The notes beneath the pieces are model-generated. The model saw only the letters and a list, made by a program, of their open reading frames with translations. It was not told where the DNA came from and did not search any database. A stretch of DNA of 64,000 bases from Sporosarcina sp. BI001-red (GTDB lineage Bacteria > Bacillota > Bacilli > Bacillales_A > Planococcaceae): the NCBI RefSeq assembly GCF_003384035.1, contig NZ_QQAK01000010.1:62001-126000 (forward strand), given 5' to 3'. How positions within the stretch are numbered: position 1 is the stretch's first letter; every line of letters begins with the position of its first letter. Shown piece by piece: positions 37,285 to 45,591 of the stretch. The translations under genes were made by a program, and so were the position numbers.

Positions 37285-37410
37285 ATGATCCAATACAATA
37301 GCATCCGGGCATATGAACGGGAACCAAAGAAAGCCGAATGGACAGCCTTTGGTGAGACCGAGTTATTGGTGGATGTACTTTCTTATGAATTCAGGGACTA
37401 TCAAGTTTGA
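37285..37410 (+). pseudogene. Small open frame or gene remnant, unknown
   Basis: Forty-one codons (MIQYNSIRAYEREP... to FRDYQV) with protein-like composition, but no ribosome site and an in-frame stop just upstream. It is possibly the tail of a lost gene. The remaining sequence between 36978 and 37690 shows nothing else. Confidence 0.3.
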
Positions 37411-37691
37411 GGCATGTAGCAGGATGAAAAGAAGGATAGATTTTGTTGAGTCAAAGAATAGATTGAAATGAATCCCAATTTAAACAGGTGCAGCTTTGTG
37501 AAGAGCTTCATTCGTTTTTGTCTGATCAATAATGGGAAGAGACGGCACAATATATTGTTGTAGTGGTTGGGTAAAAGTGCTTAGAAATAAAATTGGGTGA
37601 TGTGGCATAAAGTACTACCAATTCCAAAACTTTAGGAGTACACTAAAATAGATTGAGAGAGTCAAAAGAGAGACTTTCTTACTCTAAAATC

Positions 37692-37795
37692 GAGTCGATG
37701 AAAAAGGCAAAGCCACTGAAAAGTGGTGACGCAAAACTGAAGGGACTAAGGGATATTACCTATGTCAGCCAGTTGTCGAGATGCATTTTTTCACT
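37692..37795 (+). promoter_or_regulatory. Cyclic di-GMP class I (GEMM) riboswitch
   Basis: The conserved GEMM-I core is readable in order. GGCAAAGCCACTGAAAAGTG is followed by GTGACGCAAAACTGAAGG, then GACTAAGG, and ATGTCAGCCAGTTGTCGA. The GAAA tetraloop and its receptor-like GCC..GG pairing, the GACGCAAA joining segment and the AGCCAGTT-CGA end are the family's signature. GAGT..GAAAAA at 37692 can pair with TTTTTTCACTC to close P1. It sits 45 bp before the ribosome site of the secreted repeat-protein gene at 37841, so c-di-GMP should control that gene. A T-run overlaps the 3' side of P1, so the expression platform may be termination or initiation control. Confidence 0.9.
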
Positions 37796-37840
37796 CCTGA
37801 TTTCTCTGCAGGAAAAGATTCAAAAAAGGGAGAGAATTAG

Positions 37841-39730
37841 ATGAAGAAATTTGCAAAGACTTTAGTTATGACGGGTATTGTAGGTGTAACAGCGCTGCTT
37901 ACGACACCAGCTTTTGCTGCAGAAGGAAGTACAGAAAAGGAAAATTCAGCAGAGGATCAAGTTCTAATAGATCCTGGAATGACGCCTGAAAACACTTTTT
38001 ACTTTCTAGACAAATTTGGAGAAAAGTTTCACTTATTTTTTACGAACAATGCAGAAAAGAAATCTAATCTCTATTTGCAATACGCAGAAGAACGGTTAGC
38101 TGAATCCGTTGAACTGACGGATGCTGCAAAAGAAAAATATACAAAAGGTTTAATGGAAGCCTATACAGCTAATTTGCAAAAAGCACAAGATAAGATTGCA
38201 GAGGTAGTTGTGGATGAGAAGGTTGCAAATGATATAAAAAATCGATTAGCTAATAAGTTAGAGAAAGTGACGACTATTGTAACAACCAATTCTCTAGAGC
38301 AATCGTTAGATGAAAAACAAAGAAAGTCACTAGAAAATACAAAACAAGAAGGATATCTTGTCGCGAATATGATAAAAGATATCGATGCTGAAAAAGTTAA
38401 CAATATGCGTGAACAAGGATTACATATTGGGGAGATTGCTAAAGTAATCGCGTTCGCGGAACAAAGTGGTAAAAGTGAAAGTGAAATTATTGAAATGCTT
38501 CATAAGAATAATCAGAAGTTCGGTACAATCGCAAGGGAATTGAATATCGAGCAAAGTGAAATGTGGAAAAAAGTGAATCTTGAAAAAGCAAATATCGCTC
38601 AAAAAGCCTATGGGAAAGCGCTTCTTTCTGGAAACCAATCAGAGATAGAGCGGATTGGAAAATCGATAGACCAGATTTCAAATGAACAAGTTGCTCTGGG
38701 GATTAATGAATCCGATAGCAATCACTATAATGGTGCCGATAAAAAGTTAGCAATTATTCAACAAAAAGCCGCCGCTGGACTAATACCCCAAGGAAAAGCA
38801 GATATGATTGCACAAAAGATACAAATGAATCAAGATAAACGGCAAGCATACTCACAAGGTGACAAAAAAGGAAACCCACAAGGATCTAAAGACAGTGTGG
38901 AGAAAAGTCAGCAAAAGGCTGAAAAAGATGCAGCCAAAAAAGTGGAAAATGAGTTGAAAGCTGAAGAAAAAGCTAAGAAAAATCAAGATAAAAGTGTAGA
39001 AAAAGAACAAAAAGCAAAAGATAAATCCGCAGAACAAACGAAGAAAGAGCAAGAGAAAGCAGTGAAGAGCGAAAGTAAAGCGAAAGACAAAGCTGCAGAA
39101 CAAACGAAAAAACAGCAAGAGAAAGACGTGAAGAACGAAAGTAAAACGAAAGAAAAAGCCACTGAACAAGCTAAAAAGGATCAAGAAAAATCGGTGAAGA
39201 ACGAGAATAAAGCAAAAGACAAAGCGGCAGAGCAAGCGAAGAAGGATCAAGAAAAAGCCGCAGAGAATGATCGTAAAGCAAAAGACAAAGCGGCAGAGCA
39301 AGCGAAGAAGGATCAAGAAAAAGCCTCAGAGAATGATCGTAAAGCGAAAGACAAAGCAGCAGAGCAAGCGAAGAAGGATCAAGAAAAAGCCGCAGAGAAT
39401 GATCGTAAAGCGAAAGACAAAGCGGCAGAGCAAGCTAAAAAGGATCAAGAAAAAGCCGCAGAGAACGATCGTAAAGCAAAAGACAAAGCGGCAGAGCAAG
39501 CGAAGAAGGATCAAGAAAAAGCCGCAGAGAATGATCGTAAAGCAAAAGACAAAGCGGCAGAGCAAGCGAAGAAGGATCAAGAAAAAGTCGCAGAGAATGA
39601 TCGTAAAGCAAAAGACAAAGCTGCGGAGCAAGCGAATAAAGAGCGTGACAAAGCTGCGGAACAATCCAAGAAGAACCAGGAGAAAGCTGCAAAAGATAAA
39701 GAAAAACAATCAGGAAAGTCAGACGATTAA
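37841..39730 (+). CDS. Secreted DUF5667-like protein with Lys/Ala-rich tandem repeats, c-di-GMP riboswitch controlled
   Basis: The protein has 629 residues, an AGGGAGAG site and a signal peptide cut near AFAAEG. Residues about 40-160 (GMTPENTFYFLDKFGEKFHLFFTN, NLYLQYAEERLAESVEL) match DUF5667-type helical domains of Gram-positive exported proteins. A helical middle (about 180-330) follows. Residues about 340-625 are extremely charged, with a 22-residue repeat AKDKAAEQAKKDQEKAAEND that is near-identical in at least six copies and degenerate in earlier ones. This should form a long, single-helix or coiled, positively charged extension. It has no LPXTG motif. Control by a c-di-GMP riboswitch suggests a biofilm or adhesion role (inference). 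Confidence 0.82.
   Translation: MKKFAKTLVMTGIVGVTALLTTPAFAAEGSTEKENSAEDQVLIDPGMTPENTFYFLDKFGEKFHLFFTNNAEKKSNLYLQYAEERLAESVELTDAAKEKYTKGLMEAYTANLQKAQDKIAEVVVDEKVANDIKNRLANKLEKVTTIVTTNSLEQSLDEKQRKSLENTKQEGYLVANMIKDIDAEKVNNMREQGLHIGEIAKVIAFAEQSGKSESEIIEMLHKNNQKFGTIARELNIEQSEMWKKVNLEKANIAQKAYGKALLSGNQSEIERIGKSIDQISNEQVALGINESDSNHYNGADKKLAIIQQKAAAGLIPQGKADMIAQKIQMNQDKRQAYSQGDKKGNPQGSKDSVEKSQQKAEKDAAKKVENELKAEEKAKKNQDKSVEKEQKAKDKSAEQTKKEQEKAVKSESKAKDKAAEQTKKQQEKDVKNESKTKEKATEQAKKDQEKSVKNENKAKDKAAEQAKKDQEKAAENDRKAKDKAAEQAKKDQEKASENDRKAKDKAAEQAKKDQEKAAENDRKAKDKAAEQAKKDQEKAAENDRKAKDKAAEQAKKDQEKAAENDRKAKDKAAEQAKKDQEKVAENDRKAKDKAAEQANKERDKAAEQSKKNQEKAAKDKEKQSGKSDD
39190..39625 (+). repeat. 66-bp in-frame tandem repeat
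   Basis: About six near-identical 66-bp units encode the 22-residue repeat, continuing as degenerate units upstream to about 39000. The high DNA identity suggests recent expansion and probable length variation between strains. Confidence 0.85.
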
Positions 39731-39755
39731 ATAGTACGTTTTTAATTAAGTGCGT

Positions 39756-39793
39756 AAATAGTCCGGTCCCCTAATTGGGAATCGGACTATTTA
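39756..39793 (+). terminator. Terminator
   Basis: AATAGTCCG...CCC pairs with GGG...CGGACTATT, then TATG. Sequence from here to 40380 contains no recognised gene; it presumably holds the promoter of the next operon. Confidence 0.75.
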
Positions 39794-40387
39794 TGTTTAT
39801 AGTGAAACTCCTAATTAACACTTGCGCAAGGTGGCTCTCACTTCACCAACTCCGTCCTATTTTTCTGCTTCCTTAATCCTCATTTTTCAAATGTTCAACT
39901 ACTTCCGCCTATTCATTCGTCACGTAAGTTAGCACTGGATTGAAAGAAACATTGGGTAGATAATGTTGTATCAATAGTCTTAAATAATCATTTACGCTCT
40001 GAATCCACGGCCATGTAAGTCTCGTTTCATTCTTCTATAACTTGCATCGGTTGCTTGTAGATGAATGGATAGAGTCCTCTGAATACTGGTGAGTATAAGG
40101 AGATTAATGAGGGTAGTGTGATGTAATTCTCTGGGAATAGGTATTTTTTCCAGTAATAGTACTTAAGTATGTTTATTTACCAAAAATGATGTATTGTATT
40201 TTGGAAAAAATAGCAGTATACTTCATAAGTTATCCATTGTCCAATAATTTACTAGATATGTACTAGTCGGTTTGTGTGCTTACTAGCAGTTTTAAAAACA
40301 TGACTACCAGCATGTTGCATACGTATTCACATTGGTATGCTTAACAGTTTGTCGAAAATATAATGTGTATAGAGGGAGGAAAAGTTA

Positions 40388-41167
40388 ATGGCAGATAATA
40401 ATACGAACAAGCCAGAAAAACAGGGGAATGTTGCGGATCCAAGCCGCCGCCGTTTTGTTAAGAATTCAGGAATTGCTGTCGGAGGCGTAGCTGGAGGAGC
40501 GCTACTTGGGGGTCTTTTCACGAGTCAATTCGGGAAAAAAGATGACAAGAAATCTTCAACTGGAGATGGAAAGAAGTCAGAAAAGCGCTACGAAGAGGCT
40601 CGTATGTTCTTCACTCGTTTTGCTGACTTTGCAATTCTTGAACAAGCAACTGAGCGTATTTTCCCGGAGGATAAAAACGGTCCAGGTGCAATTGGATTAG
40701 GCGTTCCTTATTTCATTGATAAGCAGCTCGCAGGTCCGTACGGTAATAATGTAAAAGATTATCGACAAGGTCCTTTCACGAATGGTAATGGAACTGCAGC
40801 AGATTCTAGCTTGAATCGCGGAGAAATTATCATTAATGGTTTGCGTAAGATGAGCGATGAAAGCATGAAGCGCTTCGACGCTAAGTTTGATGATGCAACT
40901 GAAGATCAGCAAACTGAGATTTTGACAGACTTTGAAGCAGATAAAGTTCAATTAAAAGGAATCAGTTCAAAAGCATTCTTTAAATTGCTGCGAACATTGA
41001 CATTAGAAGGCGCGTATTGCGATCCATTGTATGGTGGAAACCGAGACATGGAAGGCTGGAAAATGAAAGAATATCCAGGTTCTATTGCTTCTTACGCGAA
41101 TATGATCGAAGAAAAAGAATTTATCAAGATGGATCAGATCAGTTTAACGGACTACCAACCAAAATAA
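40388..41167 (+). CDS. Gluconate 2-dehydrogenase subunit 3-like protein, Tat substrate (copy 2)
   Basis: The protein has 259 residues and follows GGGAGGAAA. The twin-arginine signal is SRRRFVKNSGIAVGGVAGG, and the same conserved blocks as copy 1 follow (MFFTRFADFAILEQATERIF, PEDKNGPGAIGLGVPYFIDK, YGGNRDMEGWKMKEYPGS). It likely escorts the downstream flavoprotein through the Tat system. The gene pair is paralogous to 25077-27663 but lies on the opposite strand 13 kb away, so the duplication is old or followed by rearrangement. Confidence 0.87.
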   Translation: MADNNTNKPEKQGNVADPSRRRFVKNSGIAVGGVAGGALLGGLFTSQFGKKDDKKSSTGDGKKSEKRYEEARMFFTRFADFAILEQATERIFPEDKNGPGAIGLGVPYFIDKQLAGPYGNNVKDYRQGPFTNGNGTAADSSLNRGEIIINGLRKMSDESMKRFDAKFDDATEDQQTEILTDFEADKVQLKGISSKAFFKLLRTLTLEGAYCDPLYGGNRDMEGWKMKEYPGSIASYANMIEEKEFIKMDQISLTDYQPK

Positions 41168-41190
41168 ACAATGAGTAGGGAGTGGATATC

Positions 41191-42960
41191 ATGGTAAAAA
41201 CGTTACCAAAAACAGATGTAGTTGTCGTTGGTTCCGGTTGGGCAGGCGGTATTGCAGCAGCTGAATTATCGAAAAAGGGATACAAAGTAGTCGGTTTGGA
41301 AAGAGGTAAAGCTCAAGTCCGTGAAGATTTTATCGGATCAAAAGATGAGCTCCGTTATGACAGCCGTAAGGTCATGTTCCAGGACTTAAGTAAAGAAACA
41401 TTGACGATTCGAAATACAACGGATGAAGTGGCATCACCAAACCGAAGTAACGATACGAACGCGATTAACGGAACAGATACGGGCGGTTCAGGTGTTCACT
41501 GGAATGGTATGGTGTACCGCTGGCTTCCGACCGATTTTGAAATGCTAAGTAAAACGGTTGAAAAGTACGGGAAAGACATAATTCCTAAGGACATGACAGT
41601 GCAAGACTGGGGAATTAAATATGACGCGCTAGAACCTTATTACGATAAGTTTGAAAAAGCAACCGGCATATCAGGTGAGCCAGACCCATTGCGTCCAGGA
41701 CAGCGTTCAAGCGATTACCCAACACCGCCGCAAAAAGAAACGGAAATCATCCGTACTTTCACAAAAGCGGCAAAAGATCTTGGCTACCATCCTTATCGAA
41801 TTGCTTCTGCAAACCTTTCAGAAGCCTATACAAATCCAGATGGAGAAACGGTTAATGGTTGCGTTTACTGTGCATTCTGTGAAGCATTCGGTTGTGATTT
41901 CGGGGCGAAAGCCGATCCGATCGCTACAGTGTTGGCAACTGCTTCGAAAACCGGAAATTATGAACTCCGCAATAATGCGTATGCAGTTCGCGTAGTGCAT
42001 GAAAACGGAAAAGCGACAGGTATTAAGTATGTCGATACAGAAACTGGTGAAGAGTTCATCCAGCCTGCAGATTTAGTAGTAGTTAGCGGATTTGTATTCT
42101 CAAATACTCGCTTGATGCTGTTATCTGGAATCGGACAGCCATATAATCCTAAAGACGGGACAGGGGTTATGGGGAAAAACTTAACTGCTCACCAACGGAA
42201 CTTGACGCATACACGTGTTCGTGGTTTCTTTGATGACAAGAAGTTTAACCGTTACGCTGGAACAGGTGCACTTGGTTCAACTATGGATGATTTCAATGTT
42301 GAGCAATTGGATCATACTAAATTAGACTTCTTACACGGCTTCTGCCTAAGAACTTCTCAACGTGGAGATCGACCTATTTCGAATAACCACGTTCCTGATG
42401 GTACGCCTTCATGGGGTCCAGAATTCAAAGAGAAATCCCTATTCTATGCAAATCGTCGCATCGATATTCAACAGCAAAACGGTGCACTTCCTTGGCGTGA
42501 AAACTACATGGACTTAGACCCAACGTATACAGATGTCTTCGGTGATCCGTTATTACGTGTAACAAGTAAATTCCATGACCAAGACCGAAATATTGTTAAG
42601 TATGCGCACCAAAAAGCAAAAGGATTGCTTGAGCAAATGGGCGCGGACTATATCACTGTTCCTGAAATCAATGAGGATACAGAATTTGATAAAACGTCTT
42701 TGTCTGACCATACGGGTGGCGGAGTAATCATGGGTGAAAACCCAGAAACTTCTGCTGTGAATAACTATTCACAAGTATGGGATATGGACAATCTATTCGT
42801 AGTTGGGGCTTCTTCGTTCCCTCATCTAGGCAGCTCTAACCCTACCGCAACTGTCGGTGCATTAGCATACCGTGCAACTGAAGGTATGATTAAGTACTTG
42901 GAAAACGGCGGTGGCCAGCTGATTCAAGATGGTAAAGAAGTAGCTGCTACTAAGAAATAA
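41191..42960 (+). CDS. GMC-family FAD oxidoreductase, gluconate 2-dehydrogenase large-subunit-like (copy 2)
   Basis: The protein has 589 residues from ATG 41191 (GGGAG upstream; a GTG at 41182 overlaps it). FAD motif GSGWAGG is at 14-20, GGSGVHWNGM at about 98-107, and the C224-x2-C227-x2-C230-x4-C235 cysteine cluster is present. The C-terminal GASSFPHLGSSNPTATVGAL differs from copy 1 around the active-site His, which may mean a different substrate. It begins 23 bp after the subunit-3 gene. A GGAAAGGGCGT/ACGCCCTTTCC hairpin without T-run (42984-43011) separates it from the SCO gene, allowing partial read-through. Confidence 0.87.
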   Translation: MVKTLPKTDVVVVGSGWAGGIAAAELSKKGYKVVGLERGKAQVREDFIGSKDELRYDSRKVMFQDLSKETLTIRNTTDEVASPNRSNDTNAINGTDTGGSGVHWNGMVYRWLPTDFEMLSKTVEKYGKDIIPKDMTVQDWGIKYDALEPYYDKFEKATGISGEPDPLRPGQRSSDYPTPPQKETEIIRTFTKAAKDLGYHPYRIASANLSEAYTNPDGETVNGCVYCAFCEAFGCDFGAKADPIATVLATASKTGNYELRNNAYAVRVVHENGKATGIKYVDTETGEEFIQPADLVVVSGFVFSNTRLMLLSGIGQPYNPKDGTGVMGKNLTAHQRNLTHTRVRGFFDDKKFNRYAGTGALGSTMDDFNVEQLDHTKLDFLHGFCLRTSQRGDRPISNNHVPDGTPSWGPEFKEKSLFYANRRIDIQQQNGALPWRENYMDLDPTYTDVFGDPLLRVTSKFHDQDRNIVKYAHQKAKGLLEQMGADYITVPEINEDTEFDKTSLSDHTGGGVIMGENPETSAVNNYSQVWDMDNLFVVGASSFPHLGSSNPTATVGALAYRATEGMIKYLENGGGQLIQDGKEVAATKK

Positions 42961-42983
42961 TCAGTAGTAAGAAGATTGAAGTT

Positions 42984-43011
42984 GGAAAGGGCGTGAAAAA
43001 ACGCCCTTTCC
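42984..43011 (+). other. Intercistronic hairpin
   Basis: Perfect 11-bp stem GGAAAGGGCGT/ACGCCCTTTCC with no T-tract on the plus strand; more likely an RNA-stability or attenuation element than a full terminator. Confidence 0.6.
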
Positions 43012-43042
43012 GCTATACATAGAAAAGAGAGGAAGTGCGCTT

Positions 43043-43615
43043 ATGAAGATGAAAGCCGCCGTAATCCTATTTGCAGCGCTTCTAATTCTAAGCGCATGTA
43101 AAAAACAAATCGAGACGAATATGTCCGAAACGGTACCAGATTTCGAATATACGACGCAAGATGACAAGCCCTTCGGATTGAAAGATCTAAATGGCGAATG
43201 GTGGATCGCTTACTTTTCCTATACACACTGCACCACGGTATGCCCGAGAACAACCGCCAACATGGTTGACGTTCAAAAAGATTTGAAGGAGGAAGGCTTA
43301 TCTCCACGAATCGTTTCTTTCGGTATCGATCCGGCAAATGATACGCCAGAAGTGTTAAGGCAATATGCCGAGGATTACGGAGCCGATCTGCATTCATTCA
43401 CATTTTTAACGGGCTATGATTTCGAAACTGTACGCGATTTGTCGATAAACACATTTAAAGCCGTATTGGAGACAGGCGCATTGGACCAACGTACCCATAG
43501 TTATTACTTTTATTTGATCAACCCTGATGGGGAAATCGTTAAGAAGTATAATGGGTTGAGTGGGGAAGATAATGATGTGCTTGTGGATGATGTGAAAACG
43601 GTTTTGGGGAACTAG
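43043..43615 (+). CDS. SCO1/SenC-type copper chaperone/thioredoxin-fold lipoprotein
   Basis: The protein has 190 residues. The lipobox is LSAC with C19. The metal or redox motif C63-TTV-C67 (HCTTVCPR) and distal H152 (QRTHSYYFYLIN) form the canonical SCO copper ligands in a thioredoxin fold. SCO proteins help assemble the CuA site of cytochrome oxidase or act as extracellular thiol reductases. It follows the second GMC operon in the same direction, with only a weak hairpin between, so electron-transfer components may be co-produced. No oxidase genes are adjacent. Confidence 0.88.
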   Translation: MKMKAAVILFAALLILSACKKQIETNMSETVPDFEYTTQDDKPFGLKDLNGEWWIAYFSYTHCTTVCPRTTANMVDVQKDLKEEGLSPRIVSFGIDPANDTPEVLRQYAEDYGADLHSFTFLTGYDFETVRDLSINTFKAVLETGALDQRTHSYYFYLINPDGEIVKKYNGLSGEDNDVLVDDVKTVLGN

Positions 43616-43656
43616 TTGGGCTCCCTGAATTTGATTAATACCGATACAATAACTGA

Positions 43657-43698
43657 AAAAATCCTCTACCTGTATACATCAGGAAGAGGATTTTTCTG
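43657..43698 (+). terminator. Terminator
   Basis: AAAATCCTCTACCTG pairs with CAGGAAGAGGATTTTT; works on both strands between convergent genes. Confidence 0.85.
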
Positions 43699-43730
43699 TT
43701 GATAAAAATAGGATGACTACCAACGTCATC

Positions 43731-45485
43731 TTAGCTTTTTTTAGGAGTTAGTCGCTTCTGATAGCGTTGTCCTTCCAGCATATTCAGAAGCGTACGTTGA
43801 ATCGCTTCGGTTTCAGGAGAGCAACAGCCTGGATCGGCCAAGTTTCTAGTTTCAAGAGGGTCGTGTGCTAGATTGTACATTTCAAATTGATCGGGTACGG
43901 GTTCTGTTTTGACGACCTCGACGACACATCCGTCCGAATCGACAAATGTGGTATCGCTAACGCCGGGATCCGTCCAAAACTGGGGATTGTCGAAGTAGCG
44001 GGCGAATTTCCAGATTTCTGGTGTTCCGTTGCGTCCGGTTTTTAGTGAAGTGATAATCGCTTCGATTGAACTTGGTTGGACGACAGATTGATAAGGCTTA
44101 CCAGTAACGGGATTCGTTTGATGAAGCCCTTTGAACACATTATCATCGGTCATGAAATAGATGGGTTCATCCACACGGAAGAAGGTTTGCTGCCCTTCTG
44201 TGAGCGGTGTTAAATCCCTTCCTACAAAAGGTTGGGCATCGGTATGATCAATGGATAGTTTTCTCTGGATTTCAGTTGCGTCAATCCCTGCTAGTCCGAG
44301 CAGTGTCGGTAAAATGTCAACATGACTGGTAAGAGTGGATGTCCGTTTTGAATGAGGAAACAGGTGAGGACTATGGATGACAAATGGGACATGGATGGAC
44401 TCTTCGTACATCGTATACCACTTTTGATAAAGTCCGCCCTGTGCACCGAGTTGCTCCCCGTGGTCGGATGTGAAGACGATAATGGTATTCTCTAAAAAGC
44501 TGGAGTGTTGCAGCGCATTGAGCACTTTCATCATTTCGTCGTCTACTTTTTTCTCTAAGCTGTAATACAGTTGACGATAGAAGTTGTTGTTAATGATCGG
44601 CTGTAATCCTTTTGGATACGTGACTCGGTAGCTGTCTTGCACAGATGGTTTGGTAGAGAGCGATTCATGTGTCGTTGGAGCGGGTGGGATAGGTGGAAGT
44701 GTCGAATCGACTTCGAAATTGAAAGAGGGAAGAAGTGCAGAAAATATTCCATACAATGCGATATCATGTGGATTGACGAATGAGCATTGAATGAACCACG
44801 GATTGGTATTATCCTTGCATCTCGCTGCGTGATCTAACGCTTTGATCAATTCAACTGTCTCCGCTGCATACACTTCGTCCCGTCCACTTGTTCCAAACCC
44901 TGCGGACGACCCAGAATTACGTGGGTTTGCCCCGTGAGGATCAGGTCCAATCCAATCAGAGAATCCGAATGCGCCTAATCGATCGGCTTCCCGATATATT
45001 CTTTCGTTCGTTTTATTGGGCAACCCTGTGATTGTGTTGTAACTAGGCAATGCGTTTTTTGTTCCTGGGATCACAATATCTTCCTCGGAAGCATGCCACT
45101 TTCCTTTCCAAAACGTGTTATACCCGGCAGCACGGAAGTAATCGCCTGCTGTCGGGACCGTGTTCGGATCTAACCAAAACTGGTCCGCATCATATGAACC
45201 TTTCGCAGCACCTGGCGTTTGTGTCACTCCATGAAGGGAAGGATAATGCCCAGTATATAACGTCGTCCGACTCGGTGAACAAGCGGTGCTACCCACATAA
45301 TGGTTCAAAAATGTCATCCCGTTTTTCATTAACAACTGTTGCGCATGTAAATTGTTACGGCGCCACTGTTGGAGTTCTGGTGTTTCGTAAATAGGTGGAA
45401 ACCGTTCCTGGTCGACCATAAGAAATAAAATATTCGGCTGCTTGTGATGGCACCCGCATCCGCAATTTGCAGGATGATCTTTCAT
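43731..45485 (-). CDS. Sulfatase (alkaline-phosphatase superfamily), arylsulfatase-like
   Basis: The protein has 584 residues from ATG 45485 (GGAAGGTG upstream; an in-frame GTG at 45494 overlaps that site). The sulfatase signature ACSPSRTTLYTGHYPSLHG gives a catalytic C69 in CxPxR, which needs conversion to formylglycine by an FGE or anSME; neither is in the window. The metal-binding FLMVDQ near the N-terminus and TSDHGEQLGAQGG are also present. There is no signal peptide, so it is cytoplasmic unless exported otherwise. An unusual Cys/His-rich N-terminus (NCGCGCHHKQ) precedes the domain and could bind metal. A choline-sulfatase or arylsulfatase specificity cannot be decided. Confidence 0.85.
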   Translation of the reverse strand: MKDHPANCGCGCHHKQPNILFLMVDQERFPPIYETPELQQWRRNNLHAQQLLMKNGMTFLNHYVGSTACSPSRTTLYTGHYPSLHGVTQTPGAAKGSYDADQFWLDPNTVPTAGDYFRAAGYNTFWKGKWHASEEDIVIPGTKNALPSYNTITGLPNKTNERIYREADRLGAFGFSDWIGPDPHGANPRNSGSSAGFGTSGRDEVYAAETVELIKALDHAARCKDNTNPWFIQCSFVNPHDIALYGIFSALLPSFNFEVDSTLPPIPPAPTTHESLSTKPSVQDSYRVTYPKGLQPIINNNFYRQLYYSLEKKVDDEMMKVLNALQHSSFLENTIIVFTSDHGEQLGAQGGLYQKWYTMYEESIHVPFVIHSPHLFPHSKRTSTLTSHVDILPTLLGLAGIDATEIQRKLSIDHTDAQPFVGRDLTPLTEGQQTFFRVDEPIYFMTDDNVFKGLHQTNPVTGKPYQSVVQPSSIEAIITSLKTGRNGTPEIWKFARYFDNPQFWTDPGVSDTTFVDSDGCVVEVVKTEPVPDQFEMYNLAHDPLETRNLADPGCCSPETEAIQRTLLNMLEGQRYQKRLTPKKS

Positions 45486-45591
45486 AAGTTTCACCTTCCT
45501 AATTTGTAGGTACCCTCTAGTCTATGAAGGACGAGTTCGAACGAGCGTGTGATTCGCATAGGGTAGGAAGGTGAATGATGATAACTTTACA

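Noticed and set aside
37692..37840. Open frame at 37653-37844 overlapping the riboswitch
   Set aside because: It is read through the conserved GEMM-I aptamer, which explains the sequence better than a peptide.
39267..39734. Long alternative-frame open frames on both strands over the Lys/Ala-rich repeat
   Set aside because: They are shadows of the 66-bp in-frame repeat of the secreted protein; their composition is purely repetitive and they have no start signals.
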